The position numbers and the translations under genes are program-made. Source: Diphasiastrum complanatum (taxonomy: Eukaryota > Streptophyta > Lycopodiopsida > Lycopodiales > Lycopodiaceae). Taken from it: DNA of 64,000 nucleotides. The stretch is from NCBI GenBank assembly GCA_029204225.1, contig CM055096.1, forward strand, positions 253,001 through 317,000, in the 5' to 3' direction. Every line of letters begins with the position of its first letter. Positions within the stretch are counted from its first letter, which is position 1. Of the stretch, positions 1 through 10,386 are shown piece by piece. Below the pieces are notes generated by a model. The model was not told the DNA's origin. It saw only the letters and a program-made list of their open reading frames with translations, and did not search any database.

Positions 1-87
1 CAGCAGAACAAGAATTGCAAATGTCACCTCAACTTGAGCAGCGACAATGGTACAGACCAGATGAACCATTTATGGATCCTGCCATAA
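1..87 (+). pseudogene. G1a gag fragment, frameshifted from the following ORF
   Basis: The third frame reads open across these bases and continues past position 87, giving a gag-like segment that contains RQWYRPDEPFMDP. The zinc-knuckle ORF that follows is in the first frame, which has a TAA stop at 85-87. I infer a frameshift near 85-95 that splits the original gag. The rest of gag and the 5' LTR lie outside the window. Confidence 0.5.
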
Positions 88-1761
88 ATGAATGTATCGG
101 CCTATGCAGCTCAAACTCAACGTCAAGGTGACAAAAATTACGGCTACTACGGGTGTGGCGAGGGACACAAAATTGCAGAATGTCCCTACAAAGGACAATA
201 TACAACCTCCTGCCGAGATTGCGGTTATGGACATTGTTTCAAGAATTGTTCATTTAAATCTGGAACCAGTGCACCTCTTAATCTCATTGTCATACAGCAA
301 TCAACAGTTCCAGCAGGGATGTCATCAAAAGGACGACACGACTACGCTCTTGTGTTAGCTATTACGCGAGCACATAAGAGGAAGGAAGTGGCTCCCTCAC
401 CACCACCATCGGTCACTGACGACCAACCCTCAACTTCAACGCCATATCCAAATGTGAGGGAAGAGAGAAGACAGTACCAGAAAATAAGACACTGGGTACA
501 AAAAGCACAAGAGGAGGAAAAAGAGCAAGAACAAAACAATCCCACAAAACCTCCAGTCGGCATCCAACGGGATCCGCAACCAGGCTCACCACTACGCACC
601 GATCAAAATTATCGGTTGCACCAACATGAGCCATCTTTTCATATGGTGGAGCCTGAGAAACCATGCACTGAAAGACTCACACTCTTGTTGTCAAGCCACG
701 TTAGTTTACCCCTCGGAGAACTGTTGCGGATTGCACCACAAACAAAAAGCCTTTTAGCTGAATGGGCCAAGGCAGATGAGGAGCCAATAGCACCTCAGCC
801 CATCTATTGTGCGAGATATGATGAACCAAGTAACGTCCTCCACATCGGAGCAGCATGGGAAAGTGAGAAACACAACATCACTTTGCCAATCAAACACAAG
901 AGATACGAGGACGAGGCGGCAATGGTAGATGGAGGATCAGGTGTCAATCTGATCTCCACTACCTTGTACAAAAAATGGGGATTACAAGGATTGAAGCCAG
1001 CCAGATTTGCCATCAAGCTAGCAGATCAATCCTGTGTGAAACCAAAAGGTGTAGTTGCTGATATTCTCGTAAGGATAGCAGGCATGCAGTATGTGATTAC
1101 TTTTGTGGTCATGGATATACCTGAATCTCCATCTGCATACCGTATTTTACTAGGGAGACCATGGTTGAGGGCTGCGCAAGTAGTAGACAACTTGGGTATA
1201 GGGAAACTCACCTTTGAGAAGAGAGAACAGGCTGTAAAGGTAGATCCAACCACATGGGCGGTGAAACCTATTGCACCCAAAGCTGATGATGGATCATCCA
1301 CGACAGATCATACGATTGACCTCCCAAGGCCAGCCAAGGGAGGTCACTATCATTCAGAGACGGATGTCATGAGATGGACGGATGCATTAGCCACTATTGA
1401 CTGCGAGGCATGTCAATATGAATCAGATCCAGAACCGAGTACATCTTCACCCAAATGTTATACTATGGACACACCAATCACATTTGGGGTGAATACGATA
1501 AACGTAGCATGGCTGTCAGCGGAGCCGATTGAGAACCCAATGGACGATGATCTAGTCCCTTGGCAACATGCTCTAACTTATAATAAGGAAATTGAGCTGA
1601 CTGATGAACAAGTCCTACACCACATGGACCCAGATCGTTACGAAACCAAAAAGGTACCAGCTCAACCACCACAAAGGTCTGCTATGGCAAAAGTCTCAAG
1701 GATCGAACCACCCAAGGCACCTGCGAATAAGAAGAATCAATTGAAACAACGCTACAACTAG
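88..1761 (+). pseudogene. G1a gag C-terminus and aspartic protease (Ty3/gypsy)
   Basis: This 557-codon frame encodes the nucleocapsid and protease part of a gypsy polyprotein. Residues about 20-32 look like a zinc knuckle whose first cysteine is now Tyr (YYGCGEGHKIAEC). A second knuckle follows (CRDCGYGHCFKNC). Residues 70-240 are charged and Pro-rich linker. The retropepsin active site is the variant VDGGSGVNLI at about residue 282, with the matching RILLGRPWL motif near residue 352, as in plant gypsy proteases. The ATG at 88 is probably not the native start, because gag-like sequence exists upstream in another frame. The frame ends at TAG (1759-1761). The G1c copy has CAG at that position, so this stop is a mutation inside a longer gag-pol. 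Function: virion assembly and polyprotein cleavage, now lost. Confidence 0.8.
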
Positions 1762-2280
1762 GTGATCTGATGGAGTGACCTATCCAAAGAGGCAATAGCT
1801 ATAGTAGACGTTGATATTCGCAACCATGAGGCGAATGTCACAGCAGTCCCAAAGAAAGACAACAAGGATGAACCCATCAAAATGACAAAAAAGAGCAATA
1901 AGAAGGTGTTGGATTCCTTGAAGTCAATCAAGTTGGACTCAGATATAGCGTCATCTTCTACACAGGTGACAGAAAATAAAAAATTGACCAGTCGGGCGAA
2001 GACCAATATGCTGAAAGAGGAATCTTGACGAGCTCCAGTTCATGAGATGTCTGATACTTTCAAGAATTATACATTGGATGATGTGGTAATCATGATGTTG
2101 CAAGCCCAATGAGAACCTGATCAAAGTCAGGCACCAGCGGAACAAGACTTTGAGAGACCTGCACGAACACAGCCGATGAATCTTGTGGAATCAGGAGAAG
2201 AAGAAAGGATAGTGCATGTGGGAGAGCAGTTAACACCCATGCATCTCAAGAGACTATGGTCCTTTGTGGTGGAATATAAA
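1762..2280 (+). pseudogene. G1a protease-RT connector, degenerate
   Basis: The gag-protease frame continues through several stops (for example TGA shortly after 1761, and stops near 2026 and 2110) toward RT. Readable parts include WSDLSKEAIAIVDVDI and NYTLDDVVIMM, which match G1c at about 44570-44880. The segment ends in ...VVEYK at 2280, where Copia-N1 is inserted. The reading resumes as KDYFAWSYSDLKG at about 8875. Confidence 0.75.
2276..2280. repeat. Target-site duplication of Copia-N1, left copy
   Basis: ATAAA immediately precedes the TGATAAATTT end of the LTR. The same five bases occur at 8873-8877, where the G1a reading frame resumes. Five bases is the usual copia target duplication. 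Confidence 0.85.
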
Positions 2281-3142
2281 TGATAAATTTTACAGTTTTT
2301 AGGACAATAATGATTGTACTTTACAATCATAGAGAGTTATTGGTTGCTTAATCAATGAATCTATCAAGTTCTACACATTAGATCTTGATCTAGATTCACT
2401 ACACTTGGATTTAAGCAAGAGCAATGGATCAACACATCATTTTTTAGTGAGAGCGGCTTCACACGTGTGGAGTACTGTCCACTGTACGGCCTGCACCTGA
2501 AACAACAAGTACAATGATACTAGATAGCAATCATGCATAAAAATCACAAGACAAATGACTAGAAATCTCACAAAAGTGTAGAGTGCAAAAGTCTCATCAA
2601 TTTTCTTAGCAAAATGATGATCCTTTTATGGATCAAGTACATCCATGAGTCTGGTACAGTCCAGCAGGCCTTCACACGTGTGAAGAGTGCCACATCACTC
2701 ATATCTATCCATTTGATCCATCCTTGATCCTTATCCAATAGTTGACCTTCTAGAATATGACTAAAATCCAAAAAGCTAGTCTCCTAGAATATAGGAATAT
2801 TCCCTACAAAATAGGATCTAAGGAAAATGGTCAACTCTTATCTTCTAGTACTCTATACACACATGTGAACATCCACTTGCCATGTGGGAGCATTTACTCA
2901 TGCACATGCAAGGAAAAGCTAATTTGTAGGTGACTAGTCAACTTGACTAAAAACTAGTCATTTCATGTTCACACTAACTAGAATGATACAAAATCAATTT
3001 GGATATATACAAACATGAAAAGTACATCCTTTCACACATGGGAACATGCTCCACACGTGTGAAATCATATCATCAACATATTCTAATGTTTGATCAATAT
3101 TTACATGAACCAATGTCAAGTGAGAAGTGACAATTTTCAACA
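2281..3142 (-). repeat. Copia-N1 3' LTR
   Basis: 862 bp. Read on the minus strand it starts TGTTGAAAATTGTC and ends AAATTTATCA (TG...CA). U3 contains TTCACACGTGTGGAGCATG followed by a TTCCCATGTGTGAAA dyad at about 3030-3066, and a TATATA element at about 3003-3009. More ACACGTGT palindromes lie near 2463 and 2677. It appears identical to 7733-8594. Confidence 0.92.
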
Positions 3143-3154
3143 CTCCTCCTCACT
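3143..3154 (-). other. Copia-N1 polypurine tract
   Basis: The minus strand reads AGTGAGGAGGAG directly next to the TGTTGAAAA start of the 3' LTR, the expected place for plus-strand priming. It abuts the pol stop codon. Confidence 0.8.
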
Positions 3155-3155
3155 T

Positions 3156-6100
3156 CTAACTTGGCAAATCTAGTGTACATCTATCTACAATTCCAAGAGC
3201 ATATCTTAACTTAAAAAATGGATCTTTGGACAATGGTTTGGTTAAGATATCAGCTATGCATTCGGATGATGGTACATGATGTAGTTGCACTTCCTTGGAT
3301 TGTACCTTCTCCCTCACAAAGTGGTGAGCTATCTCAATATGCTTTGTTCTAGCATGGAAGATAGGATTTGAAGCAATTTGTTGAGAAGCTTGATTGTCAC
3401 AAAATATGTAAGGGATCTCCTCGGCCTCTAGCACATGTAGTTCCATCAAGAGTCTTCTTAGCCATAAGAGCTCTTTGGTTGTTGAAGTCAATGCCTTGTA
3501 CTCGGCTTCACAAGAAGATAGTGAGATTGTATCTTGCTTTTTGGAAAGCCAAGATATCACTCCTCCACAAAGAAATGTTGCAAATGCACTAATGGACTTC
3601 CTATCCATCTTGTCACCTGCAAAATCTGAATCCGAGTAGGCTCTCAAGTGCAAGTTAGATCCTTCATAAAGTATACCAAAAAATCTAGTACTAGAAACAT
3701 ATCTAAGTACTCTCTTGGCACTTTTCCAATGATGAATTAAAGGAGCTTGCATACTTTGACTCAACTTGCTTACACAAAAACTTAAGTCAGGTCTAGTGAT
3801 GGTTAAATAGATTAGAGAGCCTATAAGCTTCCTAAAGAGAGTGATGTCCTCAAAGGATGCTTCATCACCTTCATTAGTTGCTTTCACAACATGCTCCATA
3901 GGGGTGTCAATCCCCTTACAATCTTTCATACCAAATCTTTCAAGAATGGAAGTAGCATACTTAGATTGACTTATGAAAGTACAATTGCTACTTCTAGACA
4001 CTTCTATCCCAAGTATAAACTTTAGGAAGCCTAGATCTACCATCTTGAACTCACTAGATAAGTCAACTTTTACTTTGCCTATGCCATCATCATCATTTCC
4101 TGTCATAATGATGTCATCAACATAAAGAACCAAAATGATGATCTTTCCTTCATTACATTTGAAATATAAAGAAGGTTCATAAGCACTTAGTACAAAGCCA
4201 AGGGAATAGAGAAAATCATGCAACCTAGAGTACCAAGCTCTAGGTGCTTTCTTCAAGCCATATAGGCTCTTCCTTAAGTAGCACACCTTTTGCTCCTCAC
4301 CAATCTTGATGAAGCCCTCGGGTTGCATCATGTAGATTTCCTCTTCTAAGAAGCCATTCAAGAAGGCATTTGTCACATCCATTTGGTAGAGATCCCATTT
4401 GAACAAAGTAGCAATGCAAATGATTAATCTAATAGTTACAAGCTTAGCTACAGGTGCAAATGTTTCTTCATAATCCAATCCTTTTATTTGAAGAAATCCC
4501 TTAGCAACAAGCCTAGCTTTGTATTTACTAATAGATCCATCTTGATTGTACTTAATTCTATAAATCCACTTACATGCAAGTGGTTTCTTTCCTCTTGGAA
4601 GATTTACAAGATTCCAAGTATGATTTTCTTCTAATGCATCATACTCTACTTGCATTGCATCTCTCCAAACTTTAGATTTACATGCTTCTTCAAAAGATGA
4701 TGGTTCTTCAATCAATGTAGCTAAAAAAGAGTAAGAGGTAGAAGATGTAGAGCCTTCCTTTTGCTTTCCCTTGTCCACATAGGTAAGCCTTGAGGGCTCG
4801 GCCTTGCTCCTTGATGATCTTCTTGGCCCCTTTTGACTTGGATCCAAATCTCCATCCTCGGGTTTGTCATGATCCTCCTCGGGTTTGTCAAGATCCTCCT
4901 CGGATTTGTCAAGATCTTCAATGCACAATGGGTTAGATCCATTTGACAAGCTCTTAGCAAATTGTGACTCATCAAAAAGTACATCCTTGCTTACCTTTAC
5001 TTTCTTGGATGTAGGATCATATATCCTATATCCCTTGCTATTTTCTCCATAGCCAACAAAGATTCCTTTGAAGGAGGTAGCATCTTCTTTCCTTCTAGTC
5101 TCCAAAGGAATGTGTACATAACAAGTACATCCAAAGATCTTAAAATATTTTACATTGGGTTTCTTATCAAACAAGGCTTGATAAGGTGAGATCCCATCTA
5201 TAGCACTACTAGGAAGTCTATTACACAAATAATTAGCACATGTTATGGCTTCTCCCCAAAATGAGATGGGAAGTGATGCATCAAGCCTCAAGGACTTTGC
5301 ACACTCACATAGACTCCTATTTTTCCTCTCGGCCACCCCATTTTGTTGAGGGGTGTAGGAACAAGTGTATTGTAACTTAATACCATTGATCTCACAAAAG
5401 TCTTTCATTTTATTGGAGGTGTACTCTCCTCCATTATCACATCTTAGTGCTTTGATAGAAGTACTAAGTTGTTTCTCTACTAGAGACTTGAACTTAATGA
5501 AAGCTTCATAAACAAGATTTTTCTTTGATAGTAACTCAATCCATGTGAATCTAGTACAATCATCTATAAAAGTTACATACATCAAGGCACCTCCATTACT
5601 TGCATGTGAAAAACTATGTACATCAGAATGTAGGAGATCCAAGGGAGAGAGAGATCTTGATGAAGATTTCTTGTAAGAAGATTTGTGTGACTTTGCAAGG
5701 CCACATGCCTCACACATTTTTCCACACTTCTTGAAAGCTCTTGGTAGGCCGAGAGCTAGTTCCTTGCTTGCCATTGACTCCATAGATTGAAGATTAGGAT
5801 GGCCTAATCTCTTATGCCAAAGCTCCACTTGAGTTAGCTCCTCCCTAGCCAAGTTCACACTTTCACTTGCAACATTAGCATCCAACTTGAAAAGTCTCCC
5901 TTGCTTAATGCCACTAGCTATGCACTTATCATTTTTCAAGATGGAACAAACTCCATTCTTGAAATGTACATCTAGTCCATTGTCCATTAATTGTCCTACA
6001 CTAAGCAAGTTTCTTGAAATGGTAGGAACATACAAAACATTATCTAGATCTATCCTTTTAGATGTGCCTAAACAAAGAGGTATAGATCCTATGCCATCTA

Positions 6101-7136
6101 TCTTGCATGCTTGATCACTAGCAGTGTATATTGACTTCTTAGAGTCATTACAAGATAGAAGAGTAGAAAAATAATGCTTGTTAAAGGACATGTGGGAACT
6201 AGCCCCACTATCTATCCACCATGTGTCTTGACTTGAAGTTGGTGTAGATGCAACCATTAAGGATGTGTTGAATCCATCCTCATATTCTTCCTCTTGAGCA
6301 ATGTCCCCTTGATCTCCTTTGGCTTGTTGATTCTTCTTCAAGTAGCATTCTGAGGCAAAGTGTCCTTTCTTTCCACAAAAGAAACACTTTAGTTTTACCT
6401 TGTTCTTCACTTTGCCTTTGGAGGTAGATCCTCCATTCTTCATCTCGGCCTCCTTGCCTTGATTTTTCTTGAATGGATTTTGCTTTTTCTTGCCTTTAGA
6501 TGTAAAGTTAGCTTTCTCCTCTCCTCCATTAAGTGACATGCTATCCATTCTTGTCTTGAGGTGTAGAAGCCTACTCTCCTCGGCCACAAGAACATTGTGC
6601 AACTTTTCAATGGATGGAAGAGAGTCTTGAATGGCAAATGATTGGACTAAGTTGGTAAACTCATCACTTAGACCATTCAAAATGATTTGTACTAGTTCTT
6701 GATCTTGGATCTTCTCTCCTATTGCACTTAACTCCTTGTTAAGAGATTTGATCCTAAGAACATACTCTTGTCCACTCTCTCCACTTCCTTTCATGCTTTG
6801 GAAAACTTGATTTCTTAGCATGAGGATTCTTGAAGTATTGTTGGATTCATAAATGCTCTTTAATGAATCCCAAGCCTCTTTGGATGAGGTACAAGAAGAC
6901 ACCTCTTTCAAGAGGTCATTGCATACATTTAACTTTATGCAATGTAGAGCTAATCTTGCTCTCTTCTTGTATTTGGCTTGTTCTTGGGGAGTTTGAGGCT
7001 CTTCCTCTACTCCTTGAACTATGTCATATAGATCATGGATCACTAGGAGTGATTCCATTCTCACTTTCCAAATGGAATAATTTGTGGAAGTGAGTCTCTC
7101 ACTTGGTTCCATCAAATATCCACCCATGGATGACAT
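3156..7136 (-). CDS. Copia-N1 gag-pol polyprotein (1326 aa), intact
   Basis: A single uninterrupted Ty1/copia polyprotein. Order by approximate residue: gag with a copia-type N-terminus (TSTNYSIWKVRMESLL) 1-240; zinc knuckle CFFCGKKGHFASEC 249-262; protease WWIDSGASSHM near 309; pre-integrase zinc region ELWHKRLGHPN near 437; integrase with catalytic candidates in LHSDVHSF (about 502), RCDNGGEY (about 563) and GVAERKNR (about 601); RT with YVDDIIMTG near 1005; RNase H with SDSDFAGDK (about 1170), LSSCEAEY and a C-terminal HVPSSECIADILTKPL. Protease before integrase before RT is diagnostic of copia. All key catalytic motifs are present and there is no frameshift. The start is the first Met after the leader. 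It makes the enzymes and particle proteins for reverse transcription and integration. Confidence 0.95.
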   Translation of the reverse strand: MSSMGGYLMEPSERLTSTNYSIWKVRMESLLVIHDLYDIVQGVEEEPQTPQEQAKYKKRARLALHCIKLNVCNDLLKEVSSCTSSKEAWDSLKSIYESNNTSRILMLRNQVFQSMKGSGESGQEYVLRIKSLNKELSAIGEKIQDQELVQIILNGLSDEFTNLVQSFAIQDSLPSIEKLHNVLVAEESRLLHLKTRMDSMSLNGGEEKANFTSKGKKKQNPFKKNQGKEAEMKNGGSTSKGKVKNKVKLKCFFCGKKGHFASECYLKKNQQAKGDQGDIAQEEEYEDGFNTSLMVASTPTSSQDTWWIDSGASSHMSFNKHYFSTLLSCNDSKKSIYTASDQACKIDGIGSIPLCLGTSKRIDLDNVLYVPTISRNLLSVGQLMDNGLDVHFKNGVCSILKNDKCIASGIKQGRLFKLDANVASESVNLAREELTQVELWHKRLGHPNLQSMESMASKELALGLPRAFKKCGKMCEACGLAKSHKSSYKKSSSRSLSPLDLLHSDVHSFSHASNGGALMYVTFIDDCTRFTWIELLSKKNLVYEAFIKFKSLVEKQLSTSIKALRCDNGGEYTSNKMKDFCEINGIKLQYTCSYTPQQNGVAERKNRSLCECAKSLRLDASLPISFWGEAITCANYLCNRLPSSAIDGISPYQALFDKKPNVKYFKIFGCTCYVHIPLETRRKEDATSFKGIFVGYGENSKGYRIYDPTSKKVKVSKDVLFDESQFAKSLSNGSNPLCIEDLDKSEEDLDKPEEDHDKPEDGDLDPSQKGPRRSSRSKAEPSRLTYVDKGKQKEGSTSSTSYSFLATLIEEPSSFEEACKSKVWRDAMQVEYDALEENHTWNLVNLPRGKKPLACKWIYRIKYNQDGSISKYKARLVAKGFLQIKGLDYEETFAPVAKLVTIRLIICIATLFKWDLYQMDVTNAFLNGFLEEEIYMMQPEGFIKIGEEQKVCYLRKSLYGLKKAPRAWYSRLHDFLYSLGFVLSAYEPSLYFKCNEGKIIILVLYVDDIIMTGNDDDGIGKVKVDLSSEFKMVDLGFLKFILGIEVSRSSNCTFISQSKYATSILERFGMKDCKGIDTPMEHVVKATNEGDEASFEDITLFRKLIGSLIYLTITRPDLSFCVSKLSQSMQAPLIHHWKSAKRVLRYVSSTRFFGILYEGSNLHLRAYSDSDFAGDKMDRKSISAFATFLCGGVISWLSKKQDTISLSSCEAEYKALTSTTKELLWLRRLLMELHVLEAEEIPYIFCDNQASQQIASNPIFHARTKHIEIAHHFVREKVQSKEVQLHHVPSSECIADILTKPLSKDPFFKLRYALGIVDRCTLDLPS

Positions 7137-7720
7137 TTTAGAATGAATGCTCTTTTAAAAATCACAAAGATTTTTGAATTTTAAAAGATCTATGAAGTGG
7201 CCTAAAGCTTACTAGAATGCCTATAGGCTTGTCTCTATCAAACTAACACACAAGCTTGAATGATACTCAAAGATCTTACCAAAAATTTCTAGCTTTCACT
7301 CTCACAAAAAAAAATTGCTTTACACTTTTCTTAGAGATTTCACTTCAACTAAGGATCTGAACAAATCAGCCTCTTAGATCTGATCTTAGACTCTAAAAAG
7401 AAATGCTTCAATGATCCAAAACACTATTTGGTCATAGGCATTAGTTAGAATGAATCTAGATCAATACTATGCTTCAAAAAGCACCAAAAATGAACTAGTA
7501 TTGTGATTTTGGGACCAAAAAACACAAAGTAACTTGAATTGAAAGTTGCTGTACGGTTTCACACGTGTGAAAAGTACATACACAGCCTCCAAGTCGTTTT
7601 GATCCAAATGATTACAAGCTATCACTCTAGAAGAACTCGCCCTCACTAGTATTGGCCAAAAAACAAATTTTGCCAATGATCTTTACAAGATTTATGATTC
7701 AATGATCACTCTCTTACTTA
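7137..7720 (-). other. Copia-N1 5' leader (untranslated)
   Basis: About 580 bp between the primer-binding site and the gag ATG. No coding frame is supported. It contains one perfect TTTCACACGTGTGAAA palindrome at about 7557-7572, the same motif as in the LTR. Confidence 0.6.
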
Positions 7721-7732
7721 GCTCTGATACCA
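7721..7732 (-). other. Copia-N1 primer-binding site, initiator Met tRNA
   Basis: The minus strand reads TGGTATCAGAGC immediately after the LTR end ...TTATCA. This is the standard plant tRNA-iMet primer match. Confidence 0.92.
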
Positions 7733-8594
7733 TGATAAATTTTACAGTTTTTAGGACAATAATGATTGTACTTTACAATCATAGAGAGTTATTGGTTGCT
7801 TAATCAATGAATCTATCAAGTTCTACACATTAGATCTTGATCTAGATTCACTACACTTGGATTTAAGCAAGAGCAATGGATCAACACATCATTTTTTAGT
7901 GAGAGCGGCTTCACACGTGTGGAGTACTGTCCACTGTACGGCCTGCACCTGAAACAACAAGTACAATGATACTAGATAGCAATCATGCATAAAAATCACA
8001 AGACAAATGACTAGAAATCTCACAAAAGTGTAGAGTGCAAAAGTCTCATCAATTTTCTTAGCAAAATGATGATCCTTTTATGGATCAAGTACATCCATGA
8101 GTCTGGTACAGTCCAGCAGGCCTTCACACGTGTGAAGAGTGCCACATCACTCATATCTATCCATTTGATCCATCCTTGATCCTTATCCAATAGTTGACCT
8201 TCTAGAATATGACTAAAATCCAAAAAGCTAGTCTCCTAGAATATAGGAATATTCCCTACAAAATAGGATCTAAGGAAAATGGTCAACTCTTATCTTCTAG
8301 TACTCTATACACACATGTGAACATCCACTTGCCATGTGGGAGCATTTACTCATGCACATGCAAGGAAAAGCTAATTTGTAGGTGACTAGTCAACTTGACT
8401 AAAAACTAGTCATTTCATGTTCACACTAACTAGAATGATACAAAATCAATTTGGATATATACAAACATGAAAAGTACATCCTTTCACACATGGGAACATG
8501 CTCCACACGTGTGAAATCATATCATCAACATATTCTAATGTTTGATCAATATTTACATGAACCAATGTCAAGTGAGAAGTGACAATTTTCAACA
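7733..8594 (-). repeat. Copia-N1 5' LTR
   Basis: The second 862-bp LTR, apparently identical to 2281-3142 and adjacent to the PBS. On its outer side it is followed not by target DNA but by another PPT and the 3' end of pol (8595-8864). Confidence 0.92.
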
Positions 8595-8872
8595 CTCCTC
8601 CTCACTTCTAACTTGGCAAATCTAGTGTACATCTATCTACAATTCCAAGAGCATATCTTAACTTAAAAAATGGATCTTTGGACAATGGTTTGGTTAAGAT
8701 ATCAGCTATGCATTCGGATGATGGTACATGATGTAGTTGCACTTCCTTGGATTGTACCTTCTCCCTCACAAAGTGGTGAGCTATCTCAATATGCTTTGTT
8801 CTAGCATGGAAGATAGGATTTGAAGCAATTTGTTGAGAAGCTTGATTGTCACAAAATATGTAAGAAAAGCTC
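8595..8872 (-). pseudogene. Truncated second copy of the Copia-N1 3' internal end
   Basis: 8595-8864 repeats 3143-3412: the polypurine tract and the last ~85 codons of RNase H, from YIFCDNQASQQIASNP to the stop. Identity stops at ...ATATGTAAG. Eight bases (AAAAGCTC) with no match in the element follow, and then the ATAAA target duplication. This indicates either integration of a longer-than-unit cDNA (a tandem sharing one LTR) or end processing and repair of a broken cDNA. Confidence 0.85.
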
Positions 8873-8877
8873 ATAAA

Positions 8878-10386
8878 GACTATTTTGCCTGGAGCTATAG
8901 CGATCTAAAGGGCATTCCGCCAACAGTAGTCCAGCACACCATACCTTTGGTGGACTGAGTAGTCCCCAAGGTAGGCTGTTACTACCACTGCAACCCGAAT
9001 TATACAGAACTGATTAAGCAAGAGTTGCGGAAACTTATGGATGCAAATTTTATTTACGAAATCGAGCACATGTAATGGGTATCGCCGATAGTTATAGTAC
9101 CCAAGAAGAATGACAAAATGCGTATCTATGTGAATCTGAAGGCACTTAATGCAGTCACCAAGAAGGACCATTTTTCTTTACCATTTACAAAAAGTGTCCT
9201 CGATAGAGTAGCTGGTGACGAAGCCTACAATTTTCTGGACGGCTTCAGCGGCTACAACCAGGTGAAAATAGCCCCCCAGGACCAGCACAAGACAACATTT
9301 GCCACGGAATGGGGAACTTATGCCTATAAAGTGATGCCATTCGGACTTTGCAATGCCCCAAGCACTTTCCAGCGAGTCATGCAGGCGACATTCAAAGATT
9401 ATTCGCAAAAATTTCTGGAAATTTTCTTGGACGATCTGTGCGTGCATGGACCAGATTCAGAACACTTATCCAATTTGAAAAAGGTGCTACAAAAATGCCG
9501 CGAATACCAGATCTCTCTGAATCCAGAAAAATGTCAATTCTGGGTGACACATGGCTTGATACTCGGCCATATAGTGTCAAGACATGGGATTGCCACAGAT
9601 CTATCAAAGATCAGGATCATTGTTGATCTACCACCACCGGGGACGATCCACGAGGTCTACATTTTCATGGGTCATTCTACCTACTATAGGATCTTCATTC
9701 TCGATTTTGCGAAATTAGCCAGACCAATTTACAAGCTCACAACAGATCCACATTGGAATGAGAAAGCTCTAAAGGCTTTCCAGAAGATTAAGGATGCATT
9801 GGTCTTAGCACCAATCCTACGACCACCCAATTGGTCCATTGAGTTCCACGTGCATACGGACGCATCGAAGTATGCAGTTGGAGCAGTCTTAACCCAGCTT
9901 GGTGAGCACAAAAAGGATTTTCCAATCCGATTTGCAAGCCGACAGCTCAGTGATATCGAAATGAATTATTTAACCACAGAACGAGAAGCACTGGCAATGA
10001 TCTATGCGGTTAAAAAGTTTTGACACTATTTGATGGCCACTCATTTTGCTTTTTATATCGACCATCAACCCTTGCTATATCTTGTTAATAAAACTTGCAA
10101 CACCGGGAGAATCACCAGATGGCTCCTGTTGTTGTTGGAATTTGATTTTCGGATAGTAGTTTGCAAGGGAAAACAGCACTACATGGCAGATCATGTGTCA
10201 CAAATCAAGGAAAAGGAGATTGCAACCCAACTCGATGATGAGCTGGCAGATGCTGCCTTATTTTACGTAGATACGGTACCAGAATGGGCTGCCGACATTG
10301 TCGAATATCTAATGTGGGGCCAACCAGACAAATTACTACCAAAGGCGGAACAACGGAAATTGATCTTGAAAGCTAGACCTTATTAG
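8878..10386 (+). pseudogene. G1a reverse transcriptase and RNase H
   Basis: Gypsy pol resuming after the Copia-N1 insertion. The start reads DYFAWSYSDLKGIPP, then PIVIVPKKNDKMRIYVNLK. The long open part is 9118-10023. RT motifs are FLDGFSGYNQ, MPFGLCNAPSTFQR and the catalytic FLDDLCVHG near 9424-9450. RNase H is seen in FHVHTDASKYAVGAVLTQ and TTEREALAMIYAVKKF. Stops near 9073, at 10021 (TGA; G1b has CGA, Arg) and at 10384 (TAG; G1b has CAG, Gln) show decay. The connection domain continues as HYLMATHFAFYIDHQPLLYLVNKT. Confidence 0.88.

Larger units (their letters stand above)
2281..8872 (-). mobile_element. Copia-N1: Ty1/copia element with an extra partial 3' end, inserted in G1a
   Basis: On the minus strand the order is: partial RNase H end (8595-8872), LTR (7733-8594), PBS, leader, one 1326-codon gag-pol ORF, polypurine tract, LTR (2281-3142). 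The two LTRs are 862 bp at a constant offset of 5452 bp, and every stretch I compared was identical. The insertion is flanked by ATAAA (2276-2280 and 8873-8877), and removing it restores the G1a reading VVEYK-DYFAW. An intact ORF plus matching LTRs suggest a recent, possibly still competent insertion. The odd point is that the right edge is not an LTR end but internal sequence plus 8 extra bases. Confidence 0.93.
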
